From Flagellimonas allohymeniacidonis (lineage in GTDB: Bacteria; Bacteroidota; Bacteroidia; Flavobacteriales; Flavobacteriaceae), in NCBI RefSeq assembly GCF_004296335.1, contig NZ_SGIU01000001.1:223194-287193 (forward strand): a stretch of 64,000 nt of DNA. Direction: 5' to 3'. Position numbers and translations under genes: made by a program. How positions within the stretch are numbered: position 1 is the first letter of the stretch; each line of letters opens with the position of its first letter. Shown here in pieces: positions 8,788-17,458 of the stretch. The notes below the pieces were generated by a model that saw nothing but the letters and a program-made list of their open reading frames with translations, made no database searches and was not told the DNA's origin.

Positions 8788-8972
8788 AGATTACTTCTTA
8801 TGAGAGGGAAGTAAAATTCAACAAATACACATAACATGCAAATTTGAAGAATTCAAAAGTAATCAAATTCCCTGAAAATTTGCTGACTAAATGTGGTAAG
8901 CTGAACTGATTTGTAAGCATTCCTGAATGGAATTTGCGATTGAACTAACTTTTGAAATTAACTGAATAACAA
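8785..8972 (+). other. Remaining susC leader, no clear element
   Basis: This A/T-rich stretch has no ORF. A partial -7 box AACTTTTG at 8947-8954 could start a second, short-leader susC transcript independent of the hairpin at 8757-8784, but no good -33 box accompanies it. Confidence 0.3.
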
Positions 8973-11900
8973 ATGAACTTAAGAACGAAACTAACAATAG
9001 TTGTAGCGCTGCTGGTCAGCATACAACTGTTTGCTCAAGAGATTACAGTGACGGGTACCGTTACTGATGTAAACAATGTGCCCATTGGGGGTGCAAATGT
9101 CGTTGTTGTAAATACCACAAGGGGTCTGCAAACAGATTTTGATGGGAACTATAGTATTGTAGTTTCTTCAGGCGAGATCTTACAGTTTTCTTACATAGGT
9201 TATGCAACACAGACCGTAACAATTACCAATCTAAGTGTTATTGATATCGTCTTGCAAGAGGATACCAGCCAGCTTGATGAGGTAGTGGTCATTGGATACG
9301 GTACGCGAAAAAAATCCTCTTTGACCGGTGCTGTTGCCAAAGTGGAAGGCGGCGAAATTGCAGCAATTCAAGCTAGTCGTGTTGATGATGCACTTGGAGG
9401 TAAGTTATCCGGTGTCTTGATTCAACAACAGGACGGAGCCCCGGGTGCAGACCCCAAAATACAAATACGGGCGGCATCCTCAATCAACGGTGATGCTAGT
9501 CCACTTATCGTAGTTGATGGCTATCCCATTTCAGGAAGTTTGGCAACTGTCAACCCAAATGACATTGAAAGTCTGGAAGTGTTGAAAGATGCAGCATCTG
9601 CCGCTATTTATGGTTCTAGGGGTGCCAATGGTGTGATTTTGGTTACCACCAAAAAAGGAAGACAGGGTAAGCCCAGTTATTCCTACAGTACTTTTTTTAG
9701 CACTTCAAACAGGTATTTAGGAGATAATGAAATGCTCAAAACCGCTGGAGAGTGGGCTGATATCCTAGAGGATGGTATATCAAGTGGCAGATATGATGTT
9801 TCTGAATTGGATCCCGCCTTTGTGGATTTCAAGATAAACGCATACAGAAATGCCCCTGACGTAGAAGCGGTCGAGGATTGGCTTTTTCGAAACGGGTACA
9901 CTATGAACCACAACTTCAGCATGAGTGGAGGTACTGAAAATTCCAATTACTTCGCTTCTATTGGTTATCAAAACACTGAAGGTATTGTAATTACACAAGG
10001 TTTTGAAAGAGTCAATGCACGTTTAAATATCGACACCAAGTTAGGCGACAGATTCAACACAGGATTGAGCTTCAACGGATTTGCATCGAAAAGGGATATT
10101 GTAGGTCATGATATGAGAGACCTCTTAAGGGCCTACAGCATACATCCCATATACCATACCGAAGCATCTATTGCGTTTGTGCAACAACTAGATCAACAAG
10201 CGCAAGCTTTGGGGCTTGCCTCATTTGACTCTGGTTTTAGGGGAGGTGATGCCCCGTGGAACAATAGTATATATACCTTAGAACCAGGTGATACGGCACA
10301 AGACTGGCATTACGGTAGAAGCGGTAACGGTATTGGTGGGTCAGGTGATTCGGGTCCAGCAACAAAGTTGGACAATACAGATGCCTGGCAAAAGACCTAT
10401 TTCGCCAACCTAACCTCTTATTTCCAATTTAATCTTTTTGATGGTCTGAACATAAAAACCGTATTGGGTGCAGATTACAGGGACACTGAAGACTATGCCT
10501 ACAGAGGGCTTGAGTTTGATTCAAGAGCACGTGGCACACAGACCTTTTTAGACAGGGAAAAAGTAAGACGGACATCAATTTTGAGCGAGACCACCTTAAA
10601 TTATGCCAAAACCTTTGGCAAACACGAGATATCCGCAGTAGCTGGACTTGAATTTCAAAATTTCTTCATCACAGGTACAAGACTGGATGGAACAAATGTT
10701 CCGTTTAGCGATATTATCAACTATAACTTGTTAGACCCTGCAGATATTACGGTAACCGAGCGAGACGAAACCATAGCAAGGCGAAGTATTTTTGGAAGGA
10801 TAAACTATGCTTATGACGATCGCTATTTGTTTTCGGCATCTGTGAGAAGGGATGGAGATTCCCGTTTTGGGGCGAACAACAAATACGCAACGTTTCCGGC
10901 ACTTTCCATTGGTTGGAATATTCATAACGAATCGTTCTACAACTCAGACTTTTTGAGTTTGATAAAACCAAGGTTCAGTACGGGGTCTTTAGGAACTACT
11001 TCTGACCTAGGGGCTTATAATTCCTTAAGTCTTTTAAATCCACAAGCAACCATATTTGGCACTGGATTTTTGATTCCTTCCGATATTCAGAACGATGACT
11101 TGACTTGGCAAACCAATACTGAGACCAATTATGGTATTGATTTGGGTTTCTTCAATAATCGAATTCGAATAGGGGCAGATTACTATACCTCGGATATAGA
11201 AGATATTTTGATCAATCAAAGTGTATCTGAAGTTTTGGGGACTACTTCAATTCGACTGAATGCAGGGGATGTTAGAAGTTCTGGTTTTGAACTTGAACTT
11301 TCCGCTTTTGCTGTACAAAAGGATGATTTCACCTGGGACATTGGTGCTAACATATCTACCGTGAATACAGAAATTACCGATTTACGTGATGTGGAAGCAC
11401 TACCCGATGTAATTTATGGACAGAGTGGTAGAGGACCCGTATTTCGAAATTATGTCGGTGGTGAGATTGGTGAAATGTGGGGATTGGAAACCGCAGGTCA
11501 AGTGGATGACGTTCATATAGCAGATCCCACGCGCGCTGTTGGTATCAACAGTTCAGAATATTATGTGGTTGATCAAAATGGTGATGGTGTTATTGACAGA
11601 ACAAGAACAGTTGAAGAAGGTGGAGACTTGGTCAAAATTGGTCAAAACACACCTGATTTTTACTATGGTTTGAACAGTGCAATTCGGTTTAAGGCCTTTG
11701 ACATGTCATTTCAATTTCAAGGTGCTCAAGGAGGGGATGTATTTAACATTGATCCCATCTACTGGCAATCAGAATTTGGGGGTAGGCTAAGAGCCAGTTT
11801 TGATGCCGATGACAATGGCATTGAGGATGCTACGGGCTTGTTTTATACCCAGTCAAGAAATCAACTTGATGCACAAATACAAGATGCATCTTATCTAGCG

Positions 11901-12149
11901 TTGCGAAACCTGACCATCGGGTATACCGTAGACCCTGATGTAATCAGCAAAATAGGTTTAAGCTCTGTCAGGGTTTATGCTGCGGCTACAAATTTATTGT
12001 ACCTGTGGGGTGATGACTATACCTCCTTTAACCCTGAAGGTGTTGAAATTACCAATGGTGGTTATTTGGGTCCTACAACCTATGGGGTTCAAGTAGGTGC
12101 AAGTCCTATTGTTAGAAGCTTTACGCTTGGTTTAAATGTTAATTTTTAA
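8973..12149 (+). CDS. susC: SusC-like TonB-dependent outer-membrane transporter (alginate oligosaccharides)
   Basis: The 1058-residue protein has a signal peptide ending near QLFAQ. A carboxypeptidase-D-like domain follows (ITVTGTVTD...GANVVVV, about 24-100), then the TonB-box-like DEVVVIGYGTRKK, a plug domain with SPLIVVDGYPI and IESLEVLKDAASAAIYG, and a beta-barrel ending in Phe (LNVNF). These are the marks of a SusC protein that imports oligosaccharides with its SusD lid, powered by TonB-ExbBD. It is followed after 10 bp by SusD. The genes around it are for alginate, so alginate oligomers are the expected cargo. Its long leader carries operators and a terminator hairpin. Confidence 0.95.
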   Translation: MNLRTKLTIVVALLVSIQLFAQEITVTGTVTDVNNVPIGGANVVVVNTTRGLQTDFDGNYSIVVSSGEILQFSYIGYATQTVTITNLSVIDIVLQEDTSQLDEVVVIGYGTRKKSSLTGAVAKVEGGEIAAIQASRVDDALGGKLSGVLIQQQDGAPGADPKIQIRAASSINGDASPLIVVDGYPISGSLATVNPNDIESLEVLKDAASAAIYGSRGANGVILVTTKKGRQGKPSYSYSTFFSTSNRYLGDNEMLKTAGEWADILEDGISSGRYDVSELDPAFVDFKINAYRNAPDVEAVEDWLFRNGYTMNHNFSMSGGTENSNYFASIGYQNTEGIVITQGFERVNARLNIDTKLGDRFNTGLSFNGFASKRDIVGHDMRDLLRAYSIHPIYHTEASIAFVQQLDQQAQALGLASFDSGFRGGDAPWNNSIYTLEPGDTAQDWHYGRSGNGIGGSGDSGPATKLDNTDAWQKTYFANLTSYFQFNLFDGLNIKTVLGADYRDTEDYAYRGLEFDSRARGTQTFLDREKVRRTSILSETTLNYAKTFGKHEISAVAGLEFQNFFITGTRLDGTNVPFSDIINYNLLDPADITVTERDETIARRSIFGRINYAYDDRYLFSASVRRDGDSRFGANNKYATFPALSIGWNIHNESFYNSDFLSLIKPRFSTGSLGTTSDLGAYNSLSLLNPQATIFGTGFLIPSDIQNDDLTWQTNTETNYGIDLGFFNNRIRIGADYYTSDIEDILINQSVSEVLGTTSIRLNAGDVRSSGFELELSAFAVQKDDFTWDIGANISTVNTEITDLRDVEALPDVIYGQSGRGPVFRNYVGGEIGEMWGLETAGQVDDVHIADPTRAVGINSSEYYVVDQNGDGVIDRTRTVEEGGDLVKIGQNTPDFYYGLNSAIRFKAFDMSFQFQGAQGGDVFNIDPIYWQSEFGGRLRASFDADDNGIEDATGLFYTQSRNQLDAQIQDASYLALRNLTIGYTVDPDVISKIGLSSVRVYAAATNLLYLWGDDYTSFNPEGVEITNGGYLGPTTYGVQVGASPIVRSFTLGLNVNF

Positions 12150-12159
12150 ATAAGGAAAA

Positions 12160-13473
12160 ATGAAAAAGCTATATATCTTATTGTTAGGGTCAATGTTGTT
12201 CACAGCAGCATGTGACAACGATTTAGATCAGGTTCCACCAAACATTGCCAGTTCAGATTCTTTGGATGATTTTAGTGGTGTTGTGAATGCTGCATATTTC
12301 TATCAACTGGGTGCAGTTACGCCAATGGCGGTCATGGGGGACTTTAGGGCAGATAACGCATTAATGGACGAAGAACCATTTCCTGAGTTTGATAGGTATG
12401 GTCCAGATTTGACAGTAATGGAAGACCAATTTTTCGGTCCCTTCTACACGGCTTTGTACAAATCAATATTAAGTGCAAATAATGTGATTGAAAATTCCAC
12501 AGATGCCACTGATATTGGTGAGGCAAGGTTTTTAAGGGCTTTGTCCTATTTTAAATTGGTTCTGGTTTTTGGTGACGTACCCGTTAATTTGGTCGCTAAC
12601 CCCAGTACCACTGATTTATCAATTTTTGAGAGGCAACCAATAGCCGAAGTTTACAACAATGTCATTATTCCTGATTTTCAAGATGCAATTGCGGCTTTGG
12701 ACAACAGCGATGTTGCTAGTGGAAGAGCTTCGCAAATTGCGGCTCAGGCGTTGCTGGGCAAGGTATACATGCATAGGGGAGATTTTGGCAGTGCGGAGCC
12801 ACTTTTGGCCACGGTCATAAATGGGGCGGCTTCAGCCGGAATCAGCTTGCAAGCTAACTTTGCCGACATTTTTCTAAATGATTTGAATTCAGAAGTCATA
12901 TTTGCAACCCAAGTATCAAGTTCAATAGTCGATGAATATGGTTTTTCTGAGTTTTTCTCATGGTTTGGTGGTCTTGATACAAAATCTTTAATGCCGTTAG
13001 ATCCAGATTTGATAGCAGCTTTTGATGCTAGTGAAGTTGGAGGCGGCACTGATTTAAGAAGAGTGGTAACCATTGATGAGACGCTTATGGCCTCTCCAAA
13101 ATATCCACAAACTGGGGGGGAGGATCTCGATTGGATTGAAATGAGGCTGGCCGATGCTATTCTGTTATATGCCGAAACCCTAAATGAGAATGGAAATACA
13201 CCTGGCGCATTGGTAGAATTGAACAAGATAAGAACTAGGGCAGGTTTGGCCAATTCCACGGCGGTAACACAAGTTGAGGTCAGACAAGCCATTCAAGATG
13301 AAAGAAGATTGGAATTGGCCTTTGAAGGCCACAGATGGTTTGATTTGGTGAGAACAGGTACGGCCGAAGCAGAGATAGGACAAACAATTGATAGCAATTA
13401 TTTTTTGTTTCCAGTTCCCATCTCAGAAATACTTGCGACCAATGGGGTGATTACCCAAAACCCTGGATACTAA
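12160..13473 (+). CDS. susD: SusD-like surface glycan-binding lipoprotein
   Basis: The 437-residue protein has a lipoprotein signal ending at Cys18 followed by DNDLD, the acidic surface-export tail typical of Bacteroidetes. It has the SusD helical arrangement: an N-terminal segment with ARFLRALSYFKLVLVFGDVP, the TPR-like part ASQIAAQALLGKVYMHRGD, and the C-terminal LAFEGHRWFDLVRTG and LFPVPISEI blocks. It is shorter than many SusDs (about 500), as is common for alginate-type SusDs. It should sit on the outer face as the lid of the preceding SusC. A terminator-like hairpin follows at 13529-13566. Confidence 0.94.
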   Translation: MKKLYILLLGSMLFTAACDNDLDQVPPNIASSDSLDDFSGVVNAAYFYQLGAVTPMAVMGDFRADNALMDEEPFPEFDRYGPDLTVMEDQFFGPFYTALYKSILSANNVIENSTDATDIGEARFLRALSYFKLVLVFGDVPVNLVANPSTTDLSIFERQPIAEVYNNVIIPDFQDAIAALDNSDVASGRASQIAAQALLGKVYMHRGDFGSAEPLLATVINGAASAGISLQANFADIFLNDLNSEVIFATQVSSSIVDEYGFSEFFSWFGGLDTKSLMPLDPDLIAAFDASEVGGGTDLRRVVTIDETLMASPKYPQTGGEDLDWIEMRLADAILLYAETLNENGNTPGALVELNKIRTRAGLANSTAVTQVEVRQAIQDERRLELAFEGHRWFDLVRTGTAEAEIGQTIDSNYFLFPVPISEILATNGVITQNPGY

Positions 13474-13528
13474 TGGCGACTTAAGAGTTGAATATGAGTA
13501 GTAATTATTTGAGTTAGTTTAGTTATTG

Positions 13529-13569
13529 AAAAGGCTGTTGGCAACACTTTTCGTCAACGGCCTTTTAAC
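13529..13569 (+). terminator. Intrinsic terminator after susD
   Basis: AAAAGGC (13529-13535) pairs with GCCTTTT (13560-13566), extended by TGTTG opposite CAAC with one mismatch. It separates the susCD transcript from the regulator gene. Confidence 0.6.
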
Positions 13570-13625
13570 AACTCACCAAAGAAAAATCAAAGGCACGTTC
13601 ACTTTGTTGGAGTAATTTTATAAAT

Positions 13626-13650
13626 TTAACAAACCAATCTGGTTAACCAA
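13626..13650 (+). promoter_or_regulatory. FadR-type operator in front of the regulator gene
   Basis: One full palindrome CTGGTTAACCAA (13639-13650), identical to the one at 6096-6107, is preceded at the same 13 bp step by a half-degenerate unit TTAACAAACCAA (13626-13637). It lies 20 bp before the ATG of the GntR gene, which implies autoregulation. I could not place a convincing -7 box. Confidence 0.72.
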
Positions 13651-13670
13651 TTTAAAGGTCAATTAATACT

Positions 13671-14378
13671 ATGAGAATTGATATACTGACAAAGAGCGAA
13701 ATCAACGGAGTTCAAAAGGAAATCATTTCCAATCTCAAGAATTTTATTGAATATAAAAACTTGGAACCCGGTGATAAGTTGCCCTCTGAACGAATGTTGT
13801 CTGAAAAGTTTGGTGTTAGCCGAAGTAACATTAGGGAGGCCATTCAAAAGCTTGAATTTTTTGGCATATTGAAATCCAGGCCGCAAAGTGGAACCTTCAT
13901 CGCCAATATTGGTAGAGTGGCCATGAGTGGAATGCTGGAAGATATATTGAGGTTGGAAGAGCCTGACTTCAAGTCCTTAGTGGAAACACGTATATTATTG
14001 GAACTAAAAACGGTACGTTTGGCTTCTTTGAGAAGAACAGATGAGGATTTGGCAAAAATGAGGCAGGCTTTGGATGCCTACAAAAAGAAAGTCTTGAATG
14101 GAGAGGACGCTGTTGAGGAAGACCTATTGTTTCATTTGGCGATAGCTCAAGCGAGTAAAAATAGCACCATGAATACGTTTATGTTGGTGATAACCCCAGA
14201 GATTATAACAAATTTTGAGAAGTATCATGTTTGCGATGCCAACCTTTCATTTAAGGGAATTCAAGAACATGAGGATATTTATGAGGCAATTAAGGAACAA
14301 GACCCGAAAAAGGCCAAAGAAAAAATGAAGACCCATTTCAGAGTCTTGTATCAGTATTGTTATAACATAAAAGAATGA
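13671..14378 (+). CDS. FadR-subfamily GntR transcription regulator of the alginate locus
   Basis: The 235-residue protein has an N-terminal winged helix at about 15-80 (PGDKLPSERMLSEKFGVSRSNIREAIQKLE, written here only as landmarks PGDKLPSER and SRSNIREA), then a wing ending in SGTFIANIG. Residues 95-230 are an all-helical FCD domain with the usual metal/ligand residues (VETRILLE, FHLAIAQAS, EHEDIYEAI). FadR-type regulators bind TGGT-NN-ACCA palindromes and are released by a sugar acid or acyl ligand. The matching palindromes at 6083, 8658 and 13639 make this the local repressor. The inducer is probably KDG, KDPG or an unsaturated uronate, which is inference. Confidence 0.9.
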   Translation: MRIDILTKSEINGVQKEIISNLKNFIEYKNLEPGDKLPSERMLSEKFGVSRSNIREAIQKLEFFGILKSRPQSGTFIANIGRVAMSGMLEDILRLEEPDFKSLVETRILLELKTVRLASLRRTDEDLAKMRQALDAYKKKVLNGEDAVEEDLLFHLAIAQASKNSTMNTFMLVITPEIITNFEKYHVCDANLSFKGIQEHEDIYEAIKEQDPKKAKEKMKTHFRVLYQYCYNIKE

Positions 14379-14389
14379 TTAGGGCAGTG

Positions 14390-14416
14390 AAAACAAAATT
14401 GCACGCTTTTGTTTTT
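14390..14416 (+). terminator. A/T-rich hairpin after the regulator gene
   Basis: AAAACAAAA (14390-14398) pairs perfectly with TTTTGTTTT (14407-14415), followed by T. It is placed 12 bases after the stop codon and may end the regulator transcript. The stem is weak in GC. The rest of the gap to 14602 shows a second loose hairpin (AAAGGAG at 14523 with CTCCTTT at 14551) and no other recognisable site. Confidence 0.4.
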
Positions 14417-14602
14417 ACCATTTTAAACAAGTTAGAGGGAAGAAAACTTAACTAAATACGATAACAGTGACTATCGATTTGTAGGATTTACGTATCAAGT
14501 TTAAGTTTCAAAAGTTTTGATAAAAGGAGTGGTTTTGTTTAGTCCCATTTCTCCTTTCAGGAAACTCTTGTCGTATTTCCTCAAAATTCTAAAAAAAGGA
14601 AC

Positions 14603-15880
14603 ATGAAGCTAAAAGGCTTACGTTGGTGGGTAATCGCATTGATCTGCATTGCAACCGTTATCAACTACATAGATAGAACAGCATTCGGGGTAATGTGGCC
14701 AGAAATGGGAAAGGACCTGGGTATGGATGAAGCAGATTATGCGGTAATGCTCAATGTTTTTATGGTAACCTATGCACTGGGCAAATTCGTGTCCGGTAAA
14801 CTTTATGACCAGATTGGAACTAGGCTTGGCTTTGTGTTTTCCATAGCCGTCTGGTCCGCAGCAGCAATATTGCATGCATTTGCTCGAGGCCTAATCTCCC
14901 TTTCGGTAATTCGTGCCATGTTAGGTTTGGGCGAAGCGGGCAATTGGCCTGGGGCAGTAAAAAGTAATGGCGAATGGCACCCGGTTAAAGAAAGAGCCAT
15001 TGCCCAAGGAATATTCAATGCCGGGGCATCCTTGGGCAGTGTAATAGCACCCGCTCTGATAGCAGTGCTTTACGCTCAGTTTGGTTGGCGAACCACGTTC
15101 ATAATCTTGGGACTGATAGGTTTTGTTTGGATCGTACCATGGCTTATCGTCAACAAAGCAAAACCAGAAACACACCCTTGGATTACCGAAAAGGAGCGAA
15201 ACATGATACTATCCGATCGTATCGCGCCGGCCGAGGAAACCAAAAAAGAAAAAGGGTTGCCACTAATAAAGATTCTTGGATATAAAGAGTCATGGGGTGT
15301 TTTGGTATCCAGATTTTTTATCGAGCCAATTTGGTGGTTATTTGTGGGCTGGATGCCCTTGTACCTCAATTCAAAATTTGGCTTTAGTATTGAAGAAATT
15401 GGTTCAACCATATGGATATCCTATTTGGGTGGAATGGCGGGAAGCATATTGGGAGGATGGTTTTGCGGTAAGTTGATGGAGAAACACTCGGTTGACTACT
15501 CCAGAAAGATTTCTATTCTTATTGGGGGTATTTTCATTTTCTTGGGATTGATGGGCATCATCTTCTTTGTGAAGGGAAATAATCCAATGACATTTATATA
15601 CATCGTGGCTGTTGTCCTGTTTGGTTTCCAATTCTCAATCGGGAATATTCAGACGCTTTCCAGCGATTTGCTAAAAGGGCCTTCCGTAGGGACTTTGGCC
15701 GGGCTTGCAGGTACCGTTGCCGCTGTTTCGGTAATCATCATGAACTGGCTCATACCAAAAATCACCACAGTTTCATATACACCTGCATTCATAATAATTG
15801 CTGTATTGGCCCCATTGGCGGTACTATCAATTTATGTCTTGATACGAAAAATAAAACCAGTCGAACTCGATTCGATGTAA
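14603..15880 (+). CDS. MFS transporter, hexuronate/anion:cation symporter (ACS) family
   Basis: The 425-residue protein has about 12 membrane helices in two halves. It carries the ACS/ExuT-type opening INYIDRTAFGVMWPEMGKDL, the loop SGKLYDQIGTR, and RAMLGLGEAGNWPGAVKSN, which is characteristic of hexuronate and related sugar-acid symporters such as ExuT and DehT. It begins a tight operon with the SDR, KdgK and aldolase genes (24 bp to the next gene). In alginate loci this transporter moves the unsaturated or linear monouronate from periplasm to cytoplasm. The substrate is inferred from context. Confidence 0.88.
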   Translation: MKLKGLRWWVIALICIATVINYIDRTAFGVMWPEMGKDLGMDEADYAVMLNVFMVTYALGKFVSGKLYDQIGTRLGFVFSIAVWSAAAILHAFARGLISLSVIRAMLGLGEAGNWPGAVKSNGEWHPVKERAIAQGIFNAGASLGSVIAPALIAVLYAQFGWRTTFIILGLIGFVWIVPWLIVNKAKPETHPWITEKERNMILSDRIAPAEETKKEKGLPLIKILGYKESWGVLVSRFFIEPIWWLFVGWMPLYLNSKFGFSIEEIGSTIWISYLGGMAGSILGGWFCGKLMEKHSVDYSRKISILIGGIFIFLGLMGIIFFVKGNNPMTFIYIVAVVLFGFQFSIGNIQTLSSDLLKGPSVGTLAGLAGTVAAVSVIIMNWLIPKITTVSYTPAFIIIAVLAPLAVLSIYVLIRKIKPVELDSM

Positions 15881-15904
15881 TAAAACCATATTAAAAAATT
15901 ACAA

Positions 15905-16666
15905 ATGAGCACAGAAAAAAAAGTAACTGTAATAACAGGAGCAACCGGTGGCATAGGATTTCAAGTTGCCAAAAGACTTGGAAAAGAAGGATATACGGTA
16001 GTCTTGAATGGAATAGAAGATGAAGCTGGGACCCAAAGGGTAAAGGAACTTACATCGGAAGGTATTACGGCAGAATATTTCGGATTCGATGTGACCGACG
16101 AGGAAGCTGTGAATTCCAATATCAATAAAATTGGAGAAAAATACGGTAAGATAGACGCGCTCATCAACAATGCAGGAGGGCTCGGCGGAAGATCTCGCTT
16201 TGAAGAAATGACGACCGAGTTTTACAGAGGGGTAATGGCGTTGAATCTCGATTCAACCTTCTTTGTATCAAGGGCGTCCATTCCTTTTCTCAAAAAAGGG
16301 GAAAGCGCTTCGATCATAAATTACACATCCATTGCAGGATGGAATGCTGGAGGACCTGGTGCTGGTATTTACGGTACTTCAAAGGCGGCTGTGCATGCCA
16401 TAACAAGAGCTCTGGCAAAAGACCTTGCTGAATACGGTATTAGGGTAAATGCCGTATCACCAGGAACAATTGACACACCATTCCATACTCAGATTAAATC
16501 CACCAAACCAGAGGTATTTGCTTCATGGAAGAACAATATCTTATTGGGCCGATTGGGCCAACCGGAAGAAGTTGCTTCGGTTATTTCATTTTTGGTTAGT
16601 GATGATGCTTCATTTCTAACCGCTGAAACTATACAAGTTGGTGGCGGACAAGGACTTGGAATTTAA
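15905..16666 (+). CDS. SDR-family oxidoreductase, probable DEH reductase or related
   Basis: The 253-residue protein is a classical short-chain dehydrogenase: cofactor motif TGATGGIG at 11-18, NNAGG, the catalytic Ser in YTSIAG, and YGTSK with Tyr and Lys, followed by IRVNAVSPGTIDTPFH. In alginate catabolism an SDR reduces 4-deoxy-L-erythro-5-hexoseulose uronate (DEH) to KDG with NAD(P)H. Either this SDR or the next could do that. The second may recycle another intermediate or use the other cofactor. The residue after the second beta strand (Asn in VVLNG) gives no clear NADPH marker. It lies 14 bp before the next SDR. Confidence 0.82.
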   Translation: MSTEKKVTVITGATGGIGFQVAKRLGKEGYTVVLNGIEDEAGTQRVKELTSEGITAEYFGFDVTDEEAVNSNINKIGEKYGKIDALINNAGGLGGRSRFEEMTTEFYRGVMALNLDSTFFVSRASIPFLKKGESASIINYTSIAGWNAGGPGAGIYGTSKAAVHAITRALAKDLAEYGIRVNAVSPGTIDTPFHTQIKSTKPEVFASWKNNILLGRLGQPEEVASVISFLVSDDASFLTAETIQVGGGQGLGI

Positions 16667-16680
16667 CACTGATCAATCAA

Positions 16681-17436
16681 ATGGGTAGATTAAAAGGAAA
16701 AATAGCTGTTGTAACCGGAGGCTCCAGGGATATTGGCCGTGCCATTTCCATAAAGCTAGCCAGTGAAGGGTGTAAAGTGGTGGTCAACTACCTTAATTCC
16801 GAATCGGGAGCTAAGGAAACTGTTGAGGAAATAAAGTCTATGGGGCAAGAAGCTATTGCAGTTAAAGCAGATGTTTCCGATCTTAACGATATTGGTGCCT
16901 TAAAGGAAAAGGTTGCAACCGCCTTTGGAAACAAAATTGATATTCTCGTCAACAATGCTGGAGGTCTCTTTGCGAGGAAAACATTACAAGAGTTTGATGA
17001 GGCCTTTTATGATTTGGTCTTGAATGTTAACTTTAAATCCACGGTTTTTGTCTCCCAAGCTTTTGAACCATTAATGGGCAAAGGTTCCGCAATAATCAAT
17101 ATTTCTTCCCAAGCAGCAAGAGATGGTGGGGGAGGCGGTTCTGCATTGTACAGTTCATCCAAAGGTGCAGTGACCACTTTCACAAGAGCAATGGCCAAAG
17201 AACTTGGGCCAAAAGGAATTCGGGTAAATGCCGTTTGTCCGGGTTTGATCGGAACAAAATTCCATGATGATTTTACCAAGGATGAGGTTAGGCAAAAAGT
17301 AGCAGCTGGCACGCCCTTGAGAAGGGAAGGTGCCGCGGCTGAAGTAGCAGATTTGGTGGCCTATTTGGCCTCCGACGAAGCATCTTTTATTACAGGGAAC
17401 AATATTGATATCAATGGTGGTCTGGCCTTTAGTTAA
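16681..17436 (+). CDS. Second SDR-family oxidoreductase (KduD/FabG-like)
   Basis: The 251-residue protein has TGGSRDIG at 12-19, NNAGG, INISSQA, the catalytic YSSSK and RVNAVCPGLIGTKFH, all standard for classical SDRs. The Ser-Arg in the glycine-rich loop (GGSRD) often goes with NADPH preference, which would suit DEH reduction. It is about 40% like its upstream neighbour by eye, so the pair may be an old duplication. Both are held in one operon between the MFS transporter and KdgK. I cannot tell which one is the DEH reductase. Confidence 0.82.
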   Translation: MGRLKGKIAVVTGGSRDIGRAISIKLASEGCKVVVNYLNSESGAKETVEEIKSMGQEAIAVKADVSDLNDIGALKEKVATAFGNKIDILVNNAGGLFARKTLQEFDEAFYDLVLNVNFKSTVFVSQAFEPLMGKGSAIINISSQAARDGGGGGSALYSSSKGAVTTFTRAMAKELGPKGIRVNAVCPGLIGTKFHDDFTKDEVRQKVAAGTPLRREGAAAEVADLVAYLASDEASFITGNNIDINGGLAFS

Positions 17437-17458
17437 AAACAAATAAGAAAATAATATC

